From Urechidicola vernalis (GTDB taxonomy: Bacteria; Bacteroidota; Bacteroidia; Flavobacteriales; Flavobacteriaceae), in the NCBI RefSeq assembly GCF_031846385.1, contig NZ_JAVRHV010000003.1, forward strand, positions 124,001 to 188,000: DNA of 64,000 nt, read 5' to 3'. Within the stretch, counting starts at the first letter, position 1; each line of letters starts with the position of its first letter. The position numbers were made by a program, and so were the translations under genes. Positions 43,047-51,561 of the stretch are shown piece after piece. A model generated the notes under the pieces. It was not told where the DNA came from. It made no database searches and saw nothing but the letters and a program-made list of their open reading frames with translations.

Positions 43047-44219
43047 TTATTTAGTCAGCACCTTTACAATTTGCCCCTCGTTCACATTTCTCGCTCCTTC
43101 TTCAATTATTTCATCACCAACCTTAATTCCGCTTAGTACTTCAATAAAATCTCCTTGTGTTTTACCAGTTTCGATAATCTCTCTTTTAGCAGTACCTTTA
43201 TCTCCGTTTTTATCTGTAATTGTATATACATATTGTTCGCCATTAGCATTTTCAGTTATAATGCTTTGAGGAATTAAAATGGCATTTTCATTTGTGTAAT
43301 CGTTAATTTTTAAACGACTTGTAAGATTAGGCTTAATTTCACCATTTTTATTCGGGATACCAATTTCGATTTTAAAAGACCTATTACTTGGATTGATATA
43401 GTTACCAACCTGTCTCACTTTTGTGTGAACTGTTTTTCCTAAAACAGGGAAGAAAACTTCAACCGATTTCCCTTTTTTAATATTTCGTAAGTTGTTTTCT
43501 GGAACTTCTGCTTCAATATACATGTTGTCTAAATTTACAATACGCATTAATTGAGATTGACCAGGAGCAACGACAGTTCCTTGTTCCGTTAATACATCAT
43601 CAATTACTCCAGAGAATGGAGCTCTTACGATGGTTTTAGAAAGCATAACTTTCATTTGTTCGGTAGCATTCTTTTGGGCTGTATAGGAAGTTTCAGCCTG
43701 TAGGTATTGGATTTCAGAACCTATTTTTTGTTCCCAAAGTCTTTTTTGACGTTCGTAGGTAGTTTTTGCTAAAGCTGTTTGCGCTTCTAATTGAAGTAAT
43801 TGTTGACTAAGACCTCCATCATCTATTTTTGCCAATTCTTGACCTCGTACAACTTTCTGTCCTTCTTTAACATATACATTTGTCAATAGCCCGGCATGTT
43901 CTGGAAAAATTAGAATATTTTGTTTGGTTACGACATTCCCTTGAATTTCTAAATGATGCTTAAACTCAACAGTTGCTGTAGTAAAAGAAGTCACTAATGG
44001 ATTTTTAGCATCAGCACTATGTTTAGCTAATTCATCTTCTATTTTTTTAAGATCCGTTGCATTTTGTTGTTGAATTTTTTTCAATTCATTTCGCTTCGTT
44101 TTAAGTGCCTCAGGATTACTTTCTGCAACGATATCATCAATAGACTTTGATGCGTTTTGGCCACATGAAATTATCAAAAGTGATAAGATTGCGATAGTTA
44201 GTATATTTTTCATTTTCAA
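43047..44219 (-). CDS. RND efflux periplasmic adaptor (membrane fusion protein)
   Basis: 390 residues. A lipobox LIISC near residue 19 indicates a lipoprotein. A coiled-coil N-terminal segment (about 28-70) is followed by a lipoyl-like half (VYVKEGQKVVRGQELAKID), an alpha-hairpin, the second lipoyl half (IVRAPFSGVIDDVLTEQGTVVAPGQ) and beta-barrel domains. It bridges the permease and the outer-membrane channel. It starts 14 bases after the TolC-like gene and ends 8 bases before the permease. Confidence 0.95.
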   Translation of the reverse strand: MKMKNILTIAILSLLIISCGQNASKSIDDIVAESNPEALKTKRNELKKIQQQNATDLKKIEDELAKHSADAKNPLVTSFTTATVEFKHHLEIQGNVVTKQNILIFPEHAGLLTNVYVKEGQKVVRGQELAKIDDGGLSQQLLQLEAQTALAKTTYERQKRLWEQKIGSEIQYLQAETSYTAQKNATEQMKVMLSKTIVRAPFSGVIDDVLTEQGTVVAPGQSQLMRIVNLDNMYIEAEVPENNLRNIKKGKSVEVFFPVLGKTVHTKVRQVGNYINPSNRSFKIEIGIPNKNGEIKPNLTSRLKINDYTNENAILIPQSIITENANGEQYVYTITDKNGDKGTAKREIIETGKTQGDFIEVLSGIKVGDEIIEEGARNVNEGQIVKVLTK

Positions 44220-44233
44220 GTTATTTATTAGTT

Positions 44234-45640
44234 CTATTTTATGTTTAATGCGTTTTCTAAGGTTACTCTAGAATTTATTAAATAGAGTATAGATTCTAAG
44301 TATTCTCTTTGTCTAGAATACAATTGGTTTTGAGCGTTACTTAAGTCGAAACTTGTTGAGACACCCTCAAAAAATTTGGTATTTTCCTTACCTTCAATAC
44401 TCTCGGCCAATGCCATATTATCTTTAGAGATATTATAACTTTCAACAGCAAATTGATAATCATTTCGTGCATCTTGTAGCTCTACCGTTAAGCGTTGTTC
44501 TGTTTCCGTTAATTGCGTTTCTGCTTTTAATAAATCTATCTTAGCTTGTTGCGTTTTTGCATCTCTACTAAAACTGCTAAAAATAGGGACAGATAAATTT
44601 ACCCCTAGTACAGAAGAAGCAAACCATTTTTGGTCGTTATTAAAAAACTGGAACTGATCGTTGTTAGCGGCGGTTCCTACATTTACAAATCCGTTCAAAG
44701 AGGGTAGGTACTTGCTTTTTTCAAATCGCATAAGTAATTCTGATGATTCTTTGTTCGTATTCGCAATTTGGTAATCAATATGGTTGGTAATATCAAAATC
44801 TTGAGAAGTTAAACCTAAATTTAGATTTGAGACTAACAAAGATTCCAACGTTTCAGTCAAAGTAATTGGTGTATTTATATCCAGTCCTAAACCAAGATTT
44901 AAAAGTTTATATGCTGAAGCTTTTACTCTGTTTGTACTATTTATTTCATTAATAATTGCAGATAGAGTTAACTGAAGTTGTTGTGCATCTTGCTCTTCAC
45001 TAAAACCGTTTTCTACCAGTTTTAAGGTTTGATTTAAGTTGCTTTCTAAAACAGTTTTGTTTTTTTCTAAAATTGACAAGTTTTCTTCAACAAGCAACAC
45101 GTAAGTGTAAGCATTCGTTATTGTTTGTTTTACAATAAATTCTGTTTTTGACTTGGCATTTTCTCCTTGTTTTAGATATACTTTTACACCCTTTAAGCCA
45201 ATTAAATAGGAGCCATCAAATATTAGTTGATTTAGTATTACGGAAGCTGAAATATTTTGTTTTGTTCCAAAATTAATCGGAATAAATCCTTCAGGCGCTC
45301 CTGGAACAGGGTTGCCAGGAACGGGTGTTACTTGGTAATAATCATCTAAGTCTCTAATTTGATTGTATGGGTCAAAGGCAGCTGCTGGCAATAAGGATAC
45401 TGGTTGTTTTAAATAATTTTGATAATCTACTGCTCCGTTAACTTGTGGTAGTCCTATTGCTGTAGTTTCACGTACTCTTTGTTCCGCGATTTCAACATCC
45501 TTATTTGCATAGTCAATTTCATAAGCATTTTCCATTCCATAGGCAACGGCTTCATTTAGACTAAACGTTGTTTTTTCAACGTCTTGGCCATAAAGGGTAA
45601 CGGATAATAAGGTGATTAGAAGTAATAGTTTAGTTTTCAT
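44234..45640 (-). CDS. TolC-family outer-membrane channel
   Basis: 468 residues with a signal peptide (about 1-18, ending LYGQ) and two outer-membrane-efflux-protein repeats of coiled-coil character (about 25-230 and 255-465; EEQDAQQLQLTLSAIINEIN and KTQQAKIDLLKAETQLTETEQRL). It forms the exit duct for the RND pump. It overlaps the TetR-type gene by 11 bases, so the operon is translationally coupled to its regulator. Confidence 0.94.
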   Translation of the reverse strand: MKTKLLLLITLLSVTLYGQDVEKTTFSLNEAVAYGMENAYEIDYANKDVEIAEQRVRETTAIGLPQVNGAVDYQNYLKQPVSLLPAAAFDPYNQIRDLDDYYQVTPVPGNPVPGAPEGFIPINFGTKQNISASVILNQLIFDGSYLIGLKGVKVYLKQGENAKSKTEFIVKQTITNAYTYVLLVEENLSILEKNKTVLESNLNQTLKLVENGFSEEQDAQQLQLTLSAIINEINSTNRVKASAYKLLNLGLGLDINTPITLTETLESLLVSNLNLGLTSQDFDITNHIDYQIANTNKESSELLMRFEKSKYLPSLNGFVNVGTAANNDQFQFFNNDQKWFASSVLGVNLSVPIFSSFSRDAKTQQAKIDLLKAETQLTETEQRLTVELQDARNDYQFAVESYNISKDNMALAESIEGKENTKFFEGVSTSFDLSNAQNQLYSRQREYLESILYLINSRVTLENALNIK

Positions 45641-46235
45641 TTTTCAATAATAGTTTTTCTAGTTTTAGTTTTCCTTTTTCTGTAGCAATTGCACGGATAT
45701 GATAGTTTAAATAGGTGCTTGATAAATATTGATAATTAAATTCTTCTGGAGAAAATGTTTCTTCGTCTTTAATTCCGACAACTCCAGTGAAGTAAATTCG
45801 TGCAATAAAATCGATATCTAAATCATCTCTAAATAGTCCTAATGCTATTCCTCTTTCTAAATTATCTTTCACACAACTTTTCATCAATTCTAATTGTCTT
45901 GTTTTTAGTGTTTGAAAAATTGCGGGGTAATATTTTTGTAATTGGTAATGAGATGAACAGGATTCATCTTTTAAATTTTCATGGGTATAATTTTTAATTG
46001 CAAACAACTCTTCGATAGGGTCTTTTTGAGTTTCGCAAATACAATCAATACCGTGTGCAATCATATCAAAAAAAGACATCACTGTTTCCTTAACAAGTAA
46101 TGTTTTGTTTTTAAAATGCGTGTAAATGGTTTTTTTAGAGATTCCCATTTGATCGGCAATCTCATCCATAGTAACACTTTTAAAGCCATATTTTATAAAT
46201 AACTCACCGGCTTTTTCTAAAATTTTTTGTTTCAT
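45630..46235 (-). CDS. TetR-family repressor of the efflux operon
   Basis: 201 residues. The N-terminal helix-turn-helix KSVTMDEIADQMGISKKTIYTHFKNKTLLV is a clear TetR signature; the C-terminal ligand domain is unassigned. It is the first gene of the operon with tolC, adaptor and permease. A perfect 12-bp inverted repeat covers its promoter (46265-46296), the classical layout for autoregulated efflux repressors. Confidence 0.95.
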   Translation of the reverse strand: MKQKILEKAGELFIKYGFKSVTMDEIADQMGISKKTIYTHFKNKTLLVKETVMSFFDMIAHGIDCICETQKDPIEELFAIKNYTHENLKDESCSSHYQLQKYYPAIFQTLKTRQLELMKSCVKDNLERGIALGLFRDDLDIDFIARIYFTGVVGIKDEETFSPEEFNYQYLSSTYLNYHIRAIATEKGKLKLEKLLLKNEN

Positions 46236-46254
46236 GTGTTGTTCAATAACGAGG

Positions 46255-46296
46255 CAAATGTAACTTGGAAACTTTTAACACACAAAAAGTTTCCAA
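46255..46296 (-). promoter_or_regulatory. tetR promoter with 12-bp palindromic operator
   Basis: Minus strand: TTG (46285-46283), 20 nt, TACATTTG (46262-46255). TTGGAAACTTTT (46265-46276) and AAAAGTTTCCAA (46285-46296) form a perfect inverted repeat with an 8-nt spacer. It covers the region between the -33 and -7 elements. Confidence 0.85.
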
Positions 46297-46360
46297 AGTT
46301 TTTACAATTTTTTAACCTTAATATTATGTCAAGAAGTATTTTTACAAAAAAAATAATATT

Positions 46361-47329
46361 GTGATAGCCGAATTAAAGTTAGATTTCTTACAGTTTTTAG
46401 AGACAAAAATTAAAAGTAAAGAGCCTAAGAATTTGTACGACCCTATTACCTATATATTGGGATTGGGAGGAAAAAAGATTAGACCTTTATTAACCCTAAT
46501 GATTGCAGATGCTTTTGGTGAAGATTATATAAAGGCAATGGATGCTGCATTAGCGGTTGAGGTTTTTCATAATTTCACCTTGATTCATGATGATATTATG
46601 GATGATGCTCCGTTGCGTAGAGGAAATGTAACGGTGCATGAAAAATGGGATGTAAACACTGGTATTCTTTCTGGTGATGCCGTGATGATTATGGCGTATC
46701 AATGCTTTGATAAATATGAGTCTAAGACATTTAAGAAATTAATACAGTTGTTCAGTAAAACAGCTCTTGAGGTTTGTGAAGGTCAGCAATTAGATGTTGA
46801 TTTTGAAACACGAAATGATGTAACTATTGAGGAGTATATTAAAATGATTTCTTTAAAGACATCTGTTTTAATAGCCTGTGCTATGGAGTTTGGTGCTATT
46901 ATAGCAAATGCAGATGGCGAAAATGCCCGAAAAGTGTATGAGTTTGGACTTAATTTAGGTATCGCTTTTCAATTACAAGATGATTACCTTGATACTTTCG
47001 GAAACCCAGAAACTTTTGGAAAACAAGTAGGAGGCGATATCATTGAGAATAAAAAAACATTTTTGTATTTAACCGCTTTAATAAATGCTAAAAATTCAGA
47101 TAAAGTAATTTTGAAAGAATTATACTGTACGAAGTTGGAAGAGAACTTTAATAAAATTAAACAGGTTAAACATATTTTTGAATCATCAGGTGCTTCCGAA
47201 GCGACTTTAGAAGAAATTAAAAAATACACTAATTTGGCGTTTGAGAATTTGAAAGCAATCGATATTGCATCCGAAAAGAAAGAGTTTTTGAAACAGTTTG
47301 GTCAAAATTTGATGCAAAGAAATGCCTAG
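46361..47329 (+). CDS. polyprenyl diphosphate synthase
   Basis: 322 residues. The first aspartate-rich motif is HDDIMDD at 76-82 and the second QLQDDYLD near 205-212; KIRPLLTLM is the IPP-binding region. It condenses isopentenyl diphosphate units into a prenyl chain for quinones or undecaprenyl carriers; chain length (farnesyl, geranylgeranyl or longer) is not certain. The start codon is GTG at 46361. It is divergent from the efflux regulator and overlaps the next small gene by 8 bases. Confidence 0.93.
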   Translation: MIAELKLDFLQFLETKIKSKEPKNLYDPITYILGLGGKKIRPLLTLMIADAFGEDYIKAMDAALAVEVFHNFTLIHDDIMDDAPLRRGNVTVHEKWDVNTGILSGDAVMIMAYQCFDKYESKTFKKLIQLFSKTALEVCEGQQLDVDFETRNDVTIEEYIKMISLKTSVLIACAMEFGAIIANADGENARKVYEFGLNLGIAFQLQDDYLDTFGNPETFGKQVGGDIIENKKTFLYLTALINAKNSDKVILKELYCTKLEENFNKIKQVKHIFESSGASEATLEEIKKYTNLAFENLKAIDIASEKKEFLKQFGQNLMQRNA

Positions 47330-47669
47330 AGAAGAAAAATCACTTCAATTTTTAGATAAAATTAAAACGGATAATTTGTATCCTAAATTATTAGAACAAT
47401 TGAATAAGGATTTCCGATTTTCGGGTATTCCCGATGAGATCGAATCAACCGTTAAAGCAAATGAATTACAAAATAGGTTGATCACTATTATCTATAATTT
47501 GATAAACAGAAATTTTGCCGATTATCTCAATCTATTATATCGTATAGATATTTCAGAATCGGAAATAAAAAAATTAGATGGTTCAGATATTGAAAAATTA
47601 TCTGTCCAAGTTTCTAAACAAATTTTAAAGAGAGAATGTCAAAAAGTGTGGCTTAGAAATAGGCTCTAA
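47322..47669 (+). CDS. small conserved-looking protein coupled to the polyprenyl synthase
   Basis: 115 residues, polar and helical, no signal peptide or membrane segment. The ATG lies inside the polyprenyl synthase 3' end (8-base overlap), so it is translated from the same mRNA. DFRFSGIPDEIES and LINRNFADYLNLLYRIDISE are its most structured segments. I do not recognise the family and infer no function. Its last 17 bases overlap the convergent barrel-protein gene. Confidence 0.65.
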   Translation: MPREEKSLQFLDKIKTDNLYPKLLEQLNKDFRFSGIPDEIESTVKANELQNRLITIIYNLINRNFADYLNLLYRIDISESEIKKLDGSDIEKLSVQVSKQILKRECQKVWLRNRL

Positions 47670-48171
47670 GAACAGGAGATATAGCTGACCCAAAAATACT
47701 ACCTTGTGGTCCATCATCATATAAAACATCATATCTTATTCCCAAAGAAACATTCCCCGTGAAATATGCAATTCCTAAATAAAGTCCAGAAACCCAATAA
47801 GGATCTATATCAATAATTCCTTCAGTTCTGTTAACATTTAATTGCTCAAATTCTGCGGACAATTGCATGTAAGGTAATGGACTGTACATAGTTATTAAAC
47901 TACCTCCAATCACATTTGATTTATAATCAAAAAAAGTATCTTTTCTTTCGGTATAATAGTAACTAATACTAGCACCCGCACTAAAGCCATTATAAAAATC
48001 ATAAATGGCACTTGGTGCAACTCCAATAGTTGTAAAATTATTACTAAATCCAAGGTTAACACTACCACCATAACGCATATGATCTCCAAATTTATCACCT
48101 CTATTTTGGCTAAAAGAGGATAAACTAAAACTAGCAAACATTAAAAGTACGAAGTATAGGTTTCTATTCAT
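47653..48171 (-). CDS. small outer-membrane beta-barrel protein
   Basis: 172 residues with a signal peptide (about 1-21, ending SFSQ). The mature part is made of alternating beta strands rich in Gly, Tyr and Phe, ending in the C-terminal aromatic AYF typical of outer-membrane barrels. Homologues are sometimes labelled alpha-ketoglutarate decarboxylase in databases; nothing in this sequence supports an enzyme of that kind. The function is unknown. Confidence 0.75.
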   Translation of the reverse strand: MNRNLYFVLLMFASFSLSSFSQNRGDKFGDHMRYGGSVNLGFSNNFTTIGVAPSAIYDFYNGFSAGASISYYYTERKDTFFDYKSNVIGGSLITMYSPLPYMQLSAEFEQLNVNRTEGIIDIDPYWVSGLYLGIAYFTGNVSLGIRYDVLYDDGPQGSIFGSAISPVLRAYF

Positions 48172-48244
48172 AATAGGTCTTTTTAGCTAATGTAGTGATT
48201 ATTTACTATTTGCCTAAAAGTTGGAATTATTAATGGATAAAATA

Positions 48245-48275
48245 TTGTGCAGATTGTAAAAATATAGTAATATTG
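48245..48275 (+). promoter_or_regulatory. tRNA (CAT) promoter
   Basis: TTG at 48245-48247, 20 nt, then TAATATTG at 48268-48275, a near match to TAnnTTTG. It ends 12 bases before the tRNA. Confidence 0.5.
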
Positions 48276-48287
48276 CACCCAGTTTCA

Positions 48288-48361
48288 GGACCCATAGCTC
48301 AGCTGGTTAGAGCACCTGACTCATAATCAGGGGGTCCAAGGTTCGAGCCCTTGTGGGTCCA
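48288..48361 (+). tRNA. tRNA with CAT anticodon (elongator Met or Ile2)
   Basis: 74 nt cloverleaf. Acceptor GGACCCA / TGGGTCC, anticodon stem CCTGA / TCAGG around CTCATAA (anticodon CAT), T arm CAAGGTTCGAGCCCTTG, discriminator A. The first pair is G-C, so it is not initiator tRNA-Met. Elongator Met and lysidine-modified Ile2 both share this loop, and I cannot decide between them from sequence alone. Confidence 0.9.
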
Positions 48362-48413
48362 CAATTGAAACAAAAGACTTGTAAGAAATTACAAGTCTTT
48401 TTTGTTTCAATTG
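48362..48413 (+). terminator. long hairpin terminator after the tRNA
   Basis: AAAGACTTGTAA / TTACAAGTCTTT around a GAAA tetraloop with a T run. The pairing continues outward through CAATTGAAAC / GTTTCAATTG after a two-base T bulge, giving about 23 bp in total. Confidence 0.88.
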
Positions 48414-48723
48414 ATTTCTATTTAATAATTAGATATTAACACAAAGAAATCACTATTCACTGAAGATTTTTTAGTAATTGAATCGAATTAAATGCGAATT
48501 GATGTGTGTATAATTGGTTGAATTTCATAAAAATATAAAAAACAACCTCAAATTTAATTTAAAATATTATTTTTGCCACCGAAAGTAATGTTGTTAGCAT
48601 GTTTTCATTGGTTGGTTTAGAACAAGAAGATGTTCTTTTGCCGATGCTTAATAATTGTGGGGATTATTTTATAATATGTATATTTGTGAAATTAGTGACT
48701 ACAATTAACCCCAATTAGTAGAA
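48414..48723. other. 310-base intergenic region with the promoter of the PID-CTERM-like gene
   Basis: AT-rich. It contains a possible extra -7 box TATTTTTG (48568-48575) and a small AGAACA/TGTTCT hairpin. The convincing element is the promoter TTG (48655-48657), 21 nt, TATATTTG (48679-48686). I found no other gene or RNA. Confidence 0.6.
48655..48686 (+). promoter_or_regulatory. promoter of the PID-CTERM-like gene
   Basis: TTG, 21-nt spacer, TATATTTG: a full Bacteroidota-type promoter 38 bases before the ATG at 48724. Confidence 0.75.
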
Positions 48724-48918
48724 ATGAAAAAGATGTTTGCATACCGTAAACTTGCGGTGGTTGCTTTGTTTTTGGTTTGGAGTGCGGAAATGTTCGCTCA
48801 AGGCCCACCACCCCCACCACCCCCACCAGTTGGACTTCCTATTGATGGAGGATTGATCTTTTTATTAGTGTCAGGATTATTATTCGGAGTGTCTAAAATT
48901 CGTAAAAGGGAAGAATAA
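48724..48918 (+). CDS. PID-CTERM-like small sorted protein
   Basis: 64 residues: a signal peptide (about 1-25, ending MFAQG), a run of eight prolines, then LPIDGGLIFLLVSGLLFG and a basic KIRKREE tail. The Pro-Ile-Asp motif, hydrophobic helix and positive end match the PID-CTERM protein-sorting domain of Bacteroidota, a putative exosortase-type sorting signal. The mature part is almost nothing but the proline run. No sorting enzyme is encoded nearby. Its own promoter supports it as a real gene. Confidence 0.8.
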   Translation: MKKMFAYRKLAVVALFLVWSAEMFAQGPPPPPPPPVGLPIDGGLIFLLVSGLLFGVSKIRKREE

Positions 48919-48920
48919 TT

Positions 48921-49505
48921 TTATTGTTGCATTAAACGGGCAACATATTTTCCAATTACATCAAATTCTAAATTTACAATTGTTCCAATTTTAAAATTCT
49001 TGAAATTTGTATGTTCAATGGTGTAAGGAATTATAGCAACACTAAACGAATTGTTTTTAGAATTTACAACGGTCAGGCTAACTCCATTTATAGTTATAGA
49101 CCCCTTTTCAATTGTTACGTTTCCTTTAGATTTATCGTATTCGAAAGTAAATAGATGACTACCATCCATTGGCTCTATTCCAATACAAGTCGCAGTTTGA
49201 TCTACATGACCTTGAACAATATGACCATCTAGTCTATTTCCTAATTGCATGCCACGCTCCAAATTAATTAAATCTCCAACTTTCCAAGTATTCAAATTGG
49301 TTTTATCTAATGTTTCTTGGATTGCGGTTACAACATACTCGTCATCCTTTAAAGAAACAACAGTAAGGCATACGCCATTATGAGCAACACTTTGGTCAAT
49401 TTTTAATTCCGAAGTAAATTCGGTTTTTACCGTAATATGAGCGTTCGTGTTTTCATGCTTAATAGATTTAATTGTTCCAAAGGTTTCGATGATTCCGGTA
49501 AACAT
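48921..49505 (-). CDS. ribE: riboflavin synthase alpha subunit
   Basis: 194 residues with two lumazine-binding repeats: MFTGIIE...NGVCLTVVS in the first (about 1-86) and GHIVQGHVDQTA...INGVSLTVVNS in the second (about 87-190). It dismutates two 6,7-dimethyl-8-ribityllumazines to riboflavin. The gene ends 2 bases from the convergent PID-CTERM-like gene and is divergent from pdxA. Confidence 0.96.
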   Translation of the reverse strand: MFTGIIETFGTIKSIKHENTNAHITVKTEFTSELKIDQSVAHNGVCLTVVSLKDDEYVVTAIQETLDKTNLNTWKVGDLINLERGMQLGNRLDGHIVQGHVDQTATCIGIEPMDGSHLFTFEYDKSKGNVTIEKGSITINGVSLTVVNSKNNSFSVAIIPYTIEHTNFKNFKIGTIVNLEFDVIGKYVARLMQQ

Positions 49506-49561
49506 AATTCTCGATTTTATTGATTACTTTTGAGGTCTCAAATTTAAGCATAAACGAGTGA

Positions 49562-50605
49562 ATGGAAGCGACAGATAAAATAAAAGTTGGTATTTCTTTG
49601 GGTGATATAAATGGAATTGGAATCGAAGTGATTTTAAAAGCATTTAATGACAAGCGAATGTTAGATTTTTGTACGCCGATTTTGTTTGGTTCGTCAAAAG
49701 TAGTAGCGTTTTATAAGAAAGAAGTTGCACCTAATATTCAGATTCAGGTAATTTCTGATATAAAACAAGTTGTCGATGGAAAGATTAACGTTTTAAATGT
49801 TTGGAAAGAAGATGTCGAGGTTTCACCTGGTCATAGTAATGAAATTGGTGGAAAATATTCTTTTCTTTCATTAAAATCGGCAGTGAAGAGTTTGAAAGAA
49901 GGTTTTGTTGATACATTGGTGACCGCTCCTATTAATAAAGAGAATATTCAATCGGACGATTTTCATTTTGCAGGTCATACAGAATACTTGGAAAGTGAGT
50001 TAAAAGGAAGCAGTCTAATGATTTTAATGACGGATGAGTTAAAAGTAGGTTTAGTAACTGGGCATATTCCAGTTTCAGAAATCTCATCTGCTATAACAGA
50101 AGATTTGATTACTCAGAAAGTGAAGGTACTATACAATTCATTAATACAAGATTTTGGTATAGAAAGACCAAAAATAGCCTTGTTAGGTTTAAATCCACAT
50201 TGTGGTGATAATGGGGTAATAGGGAAAGAAGATGAAGAAGTGATAAAGCCTACGGTTCAAAAAATTCAAGATGGAGGAAAATTAGTCTATGGACCTTATG
50301 CTGCTGATGGTTTTTTTGGATCGAAAGCGTATAAAAATTTCGATGCAGTGTTAGCAATGTATCATGATCAAGGTTTGGCGCCGTTTAAATCATTATCTTT
50401 TGGTAATGGAGTTAATTATACAGCGGGATTGGATAAGGTAAGAACATCACCCGACCACGGGACAGGATTTGATATTTCTGGTAAGGGAATGGCAGATGAA
50501 AGTTCTTTTAAAGAAGCTTTATTTAGTGCTATCGAAATACATAGAAATAGAGTCAATTTTAAGGAGTTAACTCAAAATGTGTTAAAAGTTTCAAAGAGAA
50601 AATAA
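49562..50605 (+). CDS. pdxA: 4-hydroxythreonine-4-phosphate dehydrogenase
   Basis: 347 residues. It is the NAD-dependent step of the DXP-dependent pyridoxal phosphate pathway. GISLGDINGIGIEVILKA at the N terminus, TAPINKENI, GHTEYLE, LNPHCGDNG, and AMYHDQGLAPFKSL with RTSPDHGTGFDIAG-like RTSPDHGTGFDISG give the metal-binding His residues and active site. PLP supply is relevant to the MetY/MetZ enzymes, but no physical link is seen. It is divergent from riboflavin synthase. Confidence 0.97.
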   Translation: MEATDKIKVGISLGDINGIGIEVILKAFNDKRMLDFCTPILFGSSKVVAFYKKEVAPNIQIQVISDIKQVVDGKINVLNVWKEDVEVSPGHSNEIGGKYSFLSLKSAVKSLKEGFVDTLVTAPINKENIQSDDFHFAGHTEYLESELKGSSLMILMTDELKVGLVTGHIPVSEISSAITEDLITQKVKVLYNSLIQDFGIERPKIALLGLNPHCGDNGVIGKEDEEVIKPTVQKIQDGGKLVYGPYAADGFFGSKAYKNFDAVLAMYHDQGLAPFKSLSFGNGVNYTAGLDKVRTSPDHGTGFDISGKGMADESSFKEALFSAIEIHRNRVNFKELTQNVLKVSKRK

Positions 50606-50642
50606 AAAATAAACTTTGAGGTAGTTTTTACAGTTATTTTTT

Positions 50643-50650
50643 TATCTTTG
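50643..50650 (+). promoter_or_regulatory. -7 box of the yceD-rpmF transcript
   Basis: TATCTTTG, about 14-23 bases before the candidate start codons of the YceD-type gene. The nearest TTG is 24 nt upstream, a little far from the usual spacing. Confidence 0.5.
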
Positions 50651-50672
50651 CACGCTCAAATTGATGTTCGAA

Positions 50673-51209
50673 ATGAAAGACTTAAAAGAATTTGAAATAT
50701 CTTTTATAGGAATAAAGTTAGGAAAACATCAATTCAGTTATCAAATTGATAACACGTTCTTTGAGTTTTTTCAATATGATGAGTTTGATACTGCTGAATT
50801 GAAAGTTGATTTATTGTTCGAGAAAAAAAACAACATGTTTAATCTCGAATTTAATTCTAAGGGTAAGGTAATTGTTGCTTGCGACGTTACAGGAGAACCT
50901 TTTGAATTGAAAGTTAACGGACAACTTTCATTAATTGTAAAGTTTGGCGATGAATATGATGACGATAATGATGAGATTTTAATTATTCCTCATAATAGTT
51001 ATCAACTAAATGTTGCTCAGTTTATGTATGAAATGGTAGTATTGTCTTTGCCAATTAAAAAGGTACATCCAGGAATTGAGGATGGGACATTAGAATCAGA
51101 AGTATTAGAAAAGTTGAAGGAATTTGAAAAGAAAAAAGAAGAAGTAAAAGAAACTATAGACCCTAGATGGGCAAAGTTAAAAGAATTAAAAACGAATAAA
51201 AACGAATAA
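50673..51209 (+). CDS. yceD: YceD / DUF177-family protein
   Basis: 178 residues from ATG 50673 (MKDLKEFEISFIGIKLGKHQF); an ATG three codons earlier is also possible. FDTAELKVDLLFEKKNNMFNLEFNSKGKVIVACDVTGEPFELKV is the DUF177 core, and the C-terminal DPRWAKLKELK is typical. The family is linked to 23S rRNA maturation and is nearly always next to rpmF, as here (2-base gap). It heads the yceD-rpmF pair. Confidence 0.92.
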   Translation: MKDLKEFEISFIGIKLGKHQFSYQIDNTFFEFFQYDEFDTAELKVDLLFEKKNNMFNLEFNSKGKVIVACDVTGEPFELKVNGQLSLIVKFGDEYDDDNDEILIIPHNSYQLNVAQFMYEMVVLSLPIKKVHPGIEDGTLESEVLEKLKEFEKKKEEVKETIDPRWAKLKELKTNKNE

Positions 51210-51211
51210 AA

Positions 51212-51406
51212 ATGGCACATCCTAAAAGAAAAATCTCGAAAACAAGAAGAGACAAAAGAAGAACTCATTACAAGGCTTCAGTTCCTCAAGTTGCTGTAGA
51301 TCCAACAACAGGAGAAGCGCATTTATATCATAGAGCACATTGGCACGAAGGAAAATTATACTATCGTGGGCAAATTGTTATAGATGCAACAGCTGCTGAA
51401 GCATAA
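51212..51406 (+). CDS. rpmF: 50S ribosomal protein L32
   Basis: 64 residues, MAHPKRKISKTRRDKRRTHY, typical L32. The zinc-binding cysteines of the C+ form are absent, so it is the C-minus variant. It lies between yceD and fabH, the classical gene order. A terminator follows. Confidence 0.97.
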   Translation: MAHPKRKISKTRRDKRRTHYKASVPQVAVDPTTGEAHLYHRAHWHEGKLYYRGQIVIDATAAEA

Positions 51407-51433
51407 ATAGCAAAAACATAAAAAATGTAAAAA

Positions 51434-51457
51434 ACTCTCATATTTGAGGGTTTTTTT
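51434..51457 (+). terminator. terminator after rpmF
   Basis: ACTCTCA / TGAGGGT stem (one G-U) with loop TATT and a T tract. It separates the ribosomal gene from fabH, which has its own upstream region with a TTACTTTG box. Confidence 0.8.
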
Positions 51458-51561
51458 ATGCTTTTTAATCAAAAATGAATGAAAATTGATTGCTTTTGGC
51501 TTTTTTTAAAAATAATTTTCATTACTTTGACACACTTTTATAAGTAAAATTTTTTTCAAGT

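Noticed and set aside
47653..48171. Naming this gene alpha-ketoglutarate decarboxylase
   Set aside because: At 172 residues with a signal peptide and beta-strand pattern it cannot be that thiamine-dependent enzyme; the label is probably propagated misannotation.
48589..48621. A ten-codon ORF (MLLACFHWLV) upstream of the PID-CTERM-like gene
   Set aside because: It lies upstream of the better promoter and is not associated with any terminator pair.
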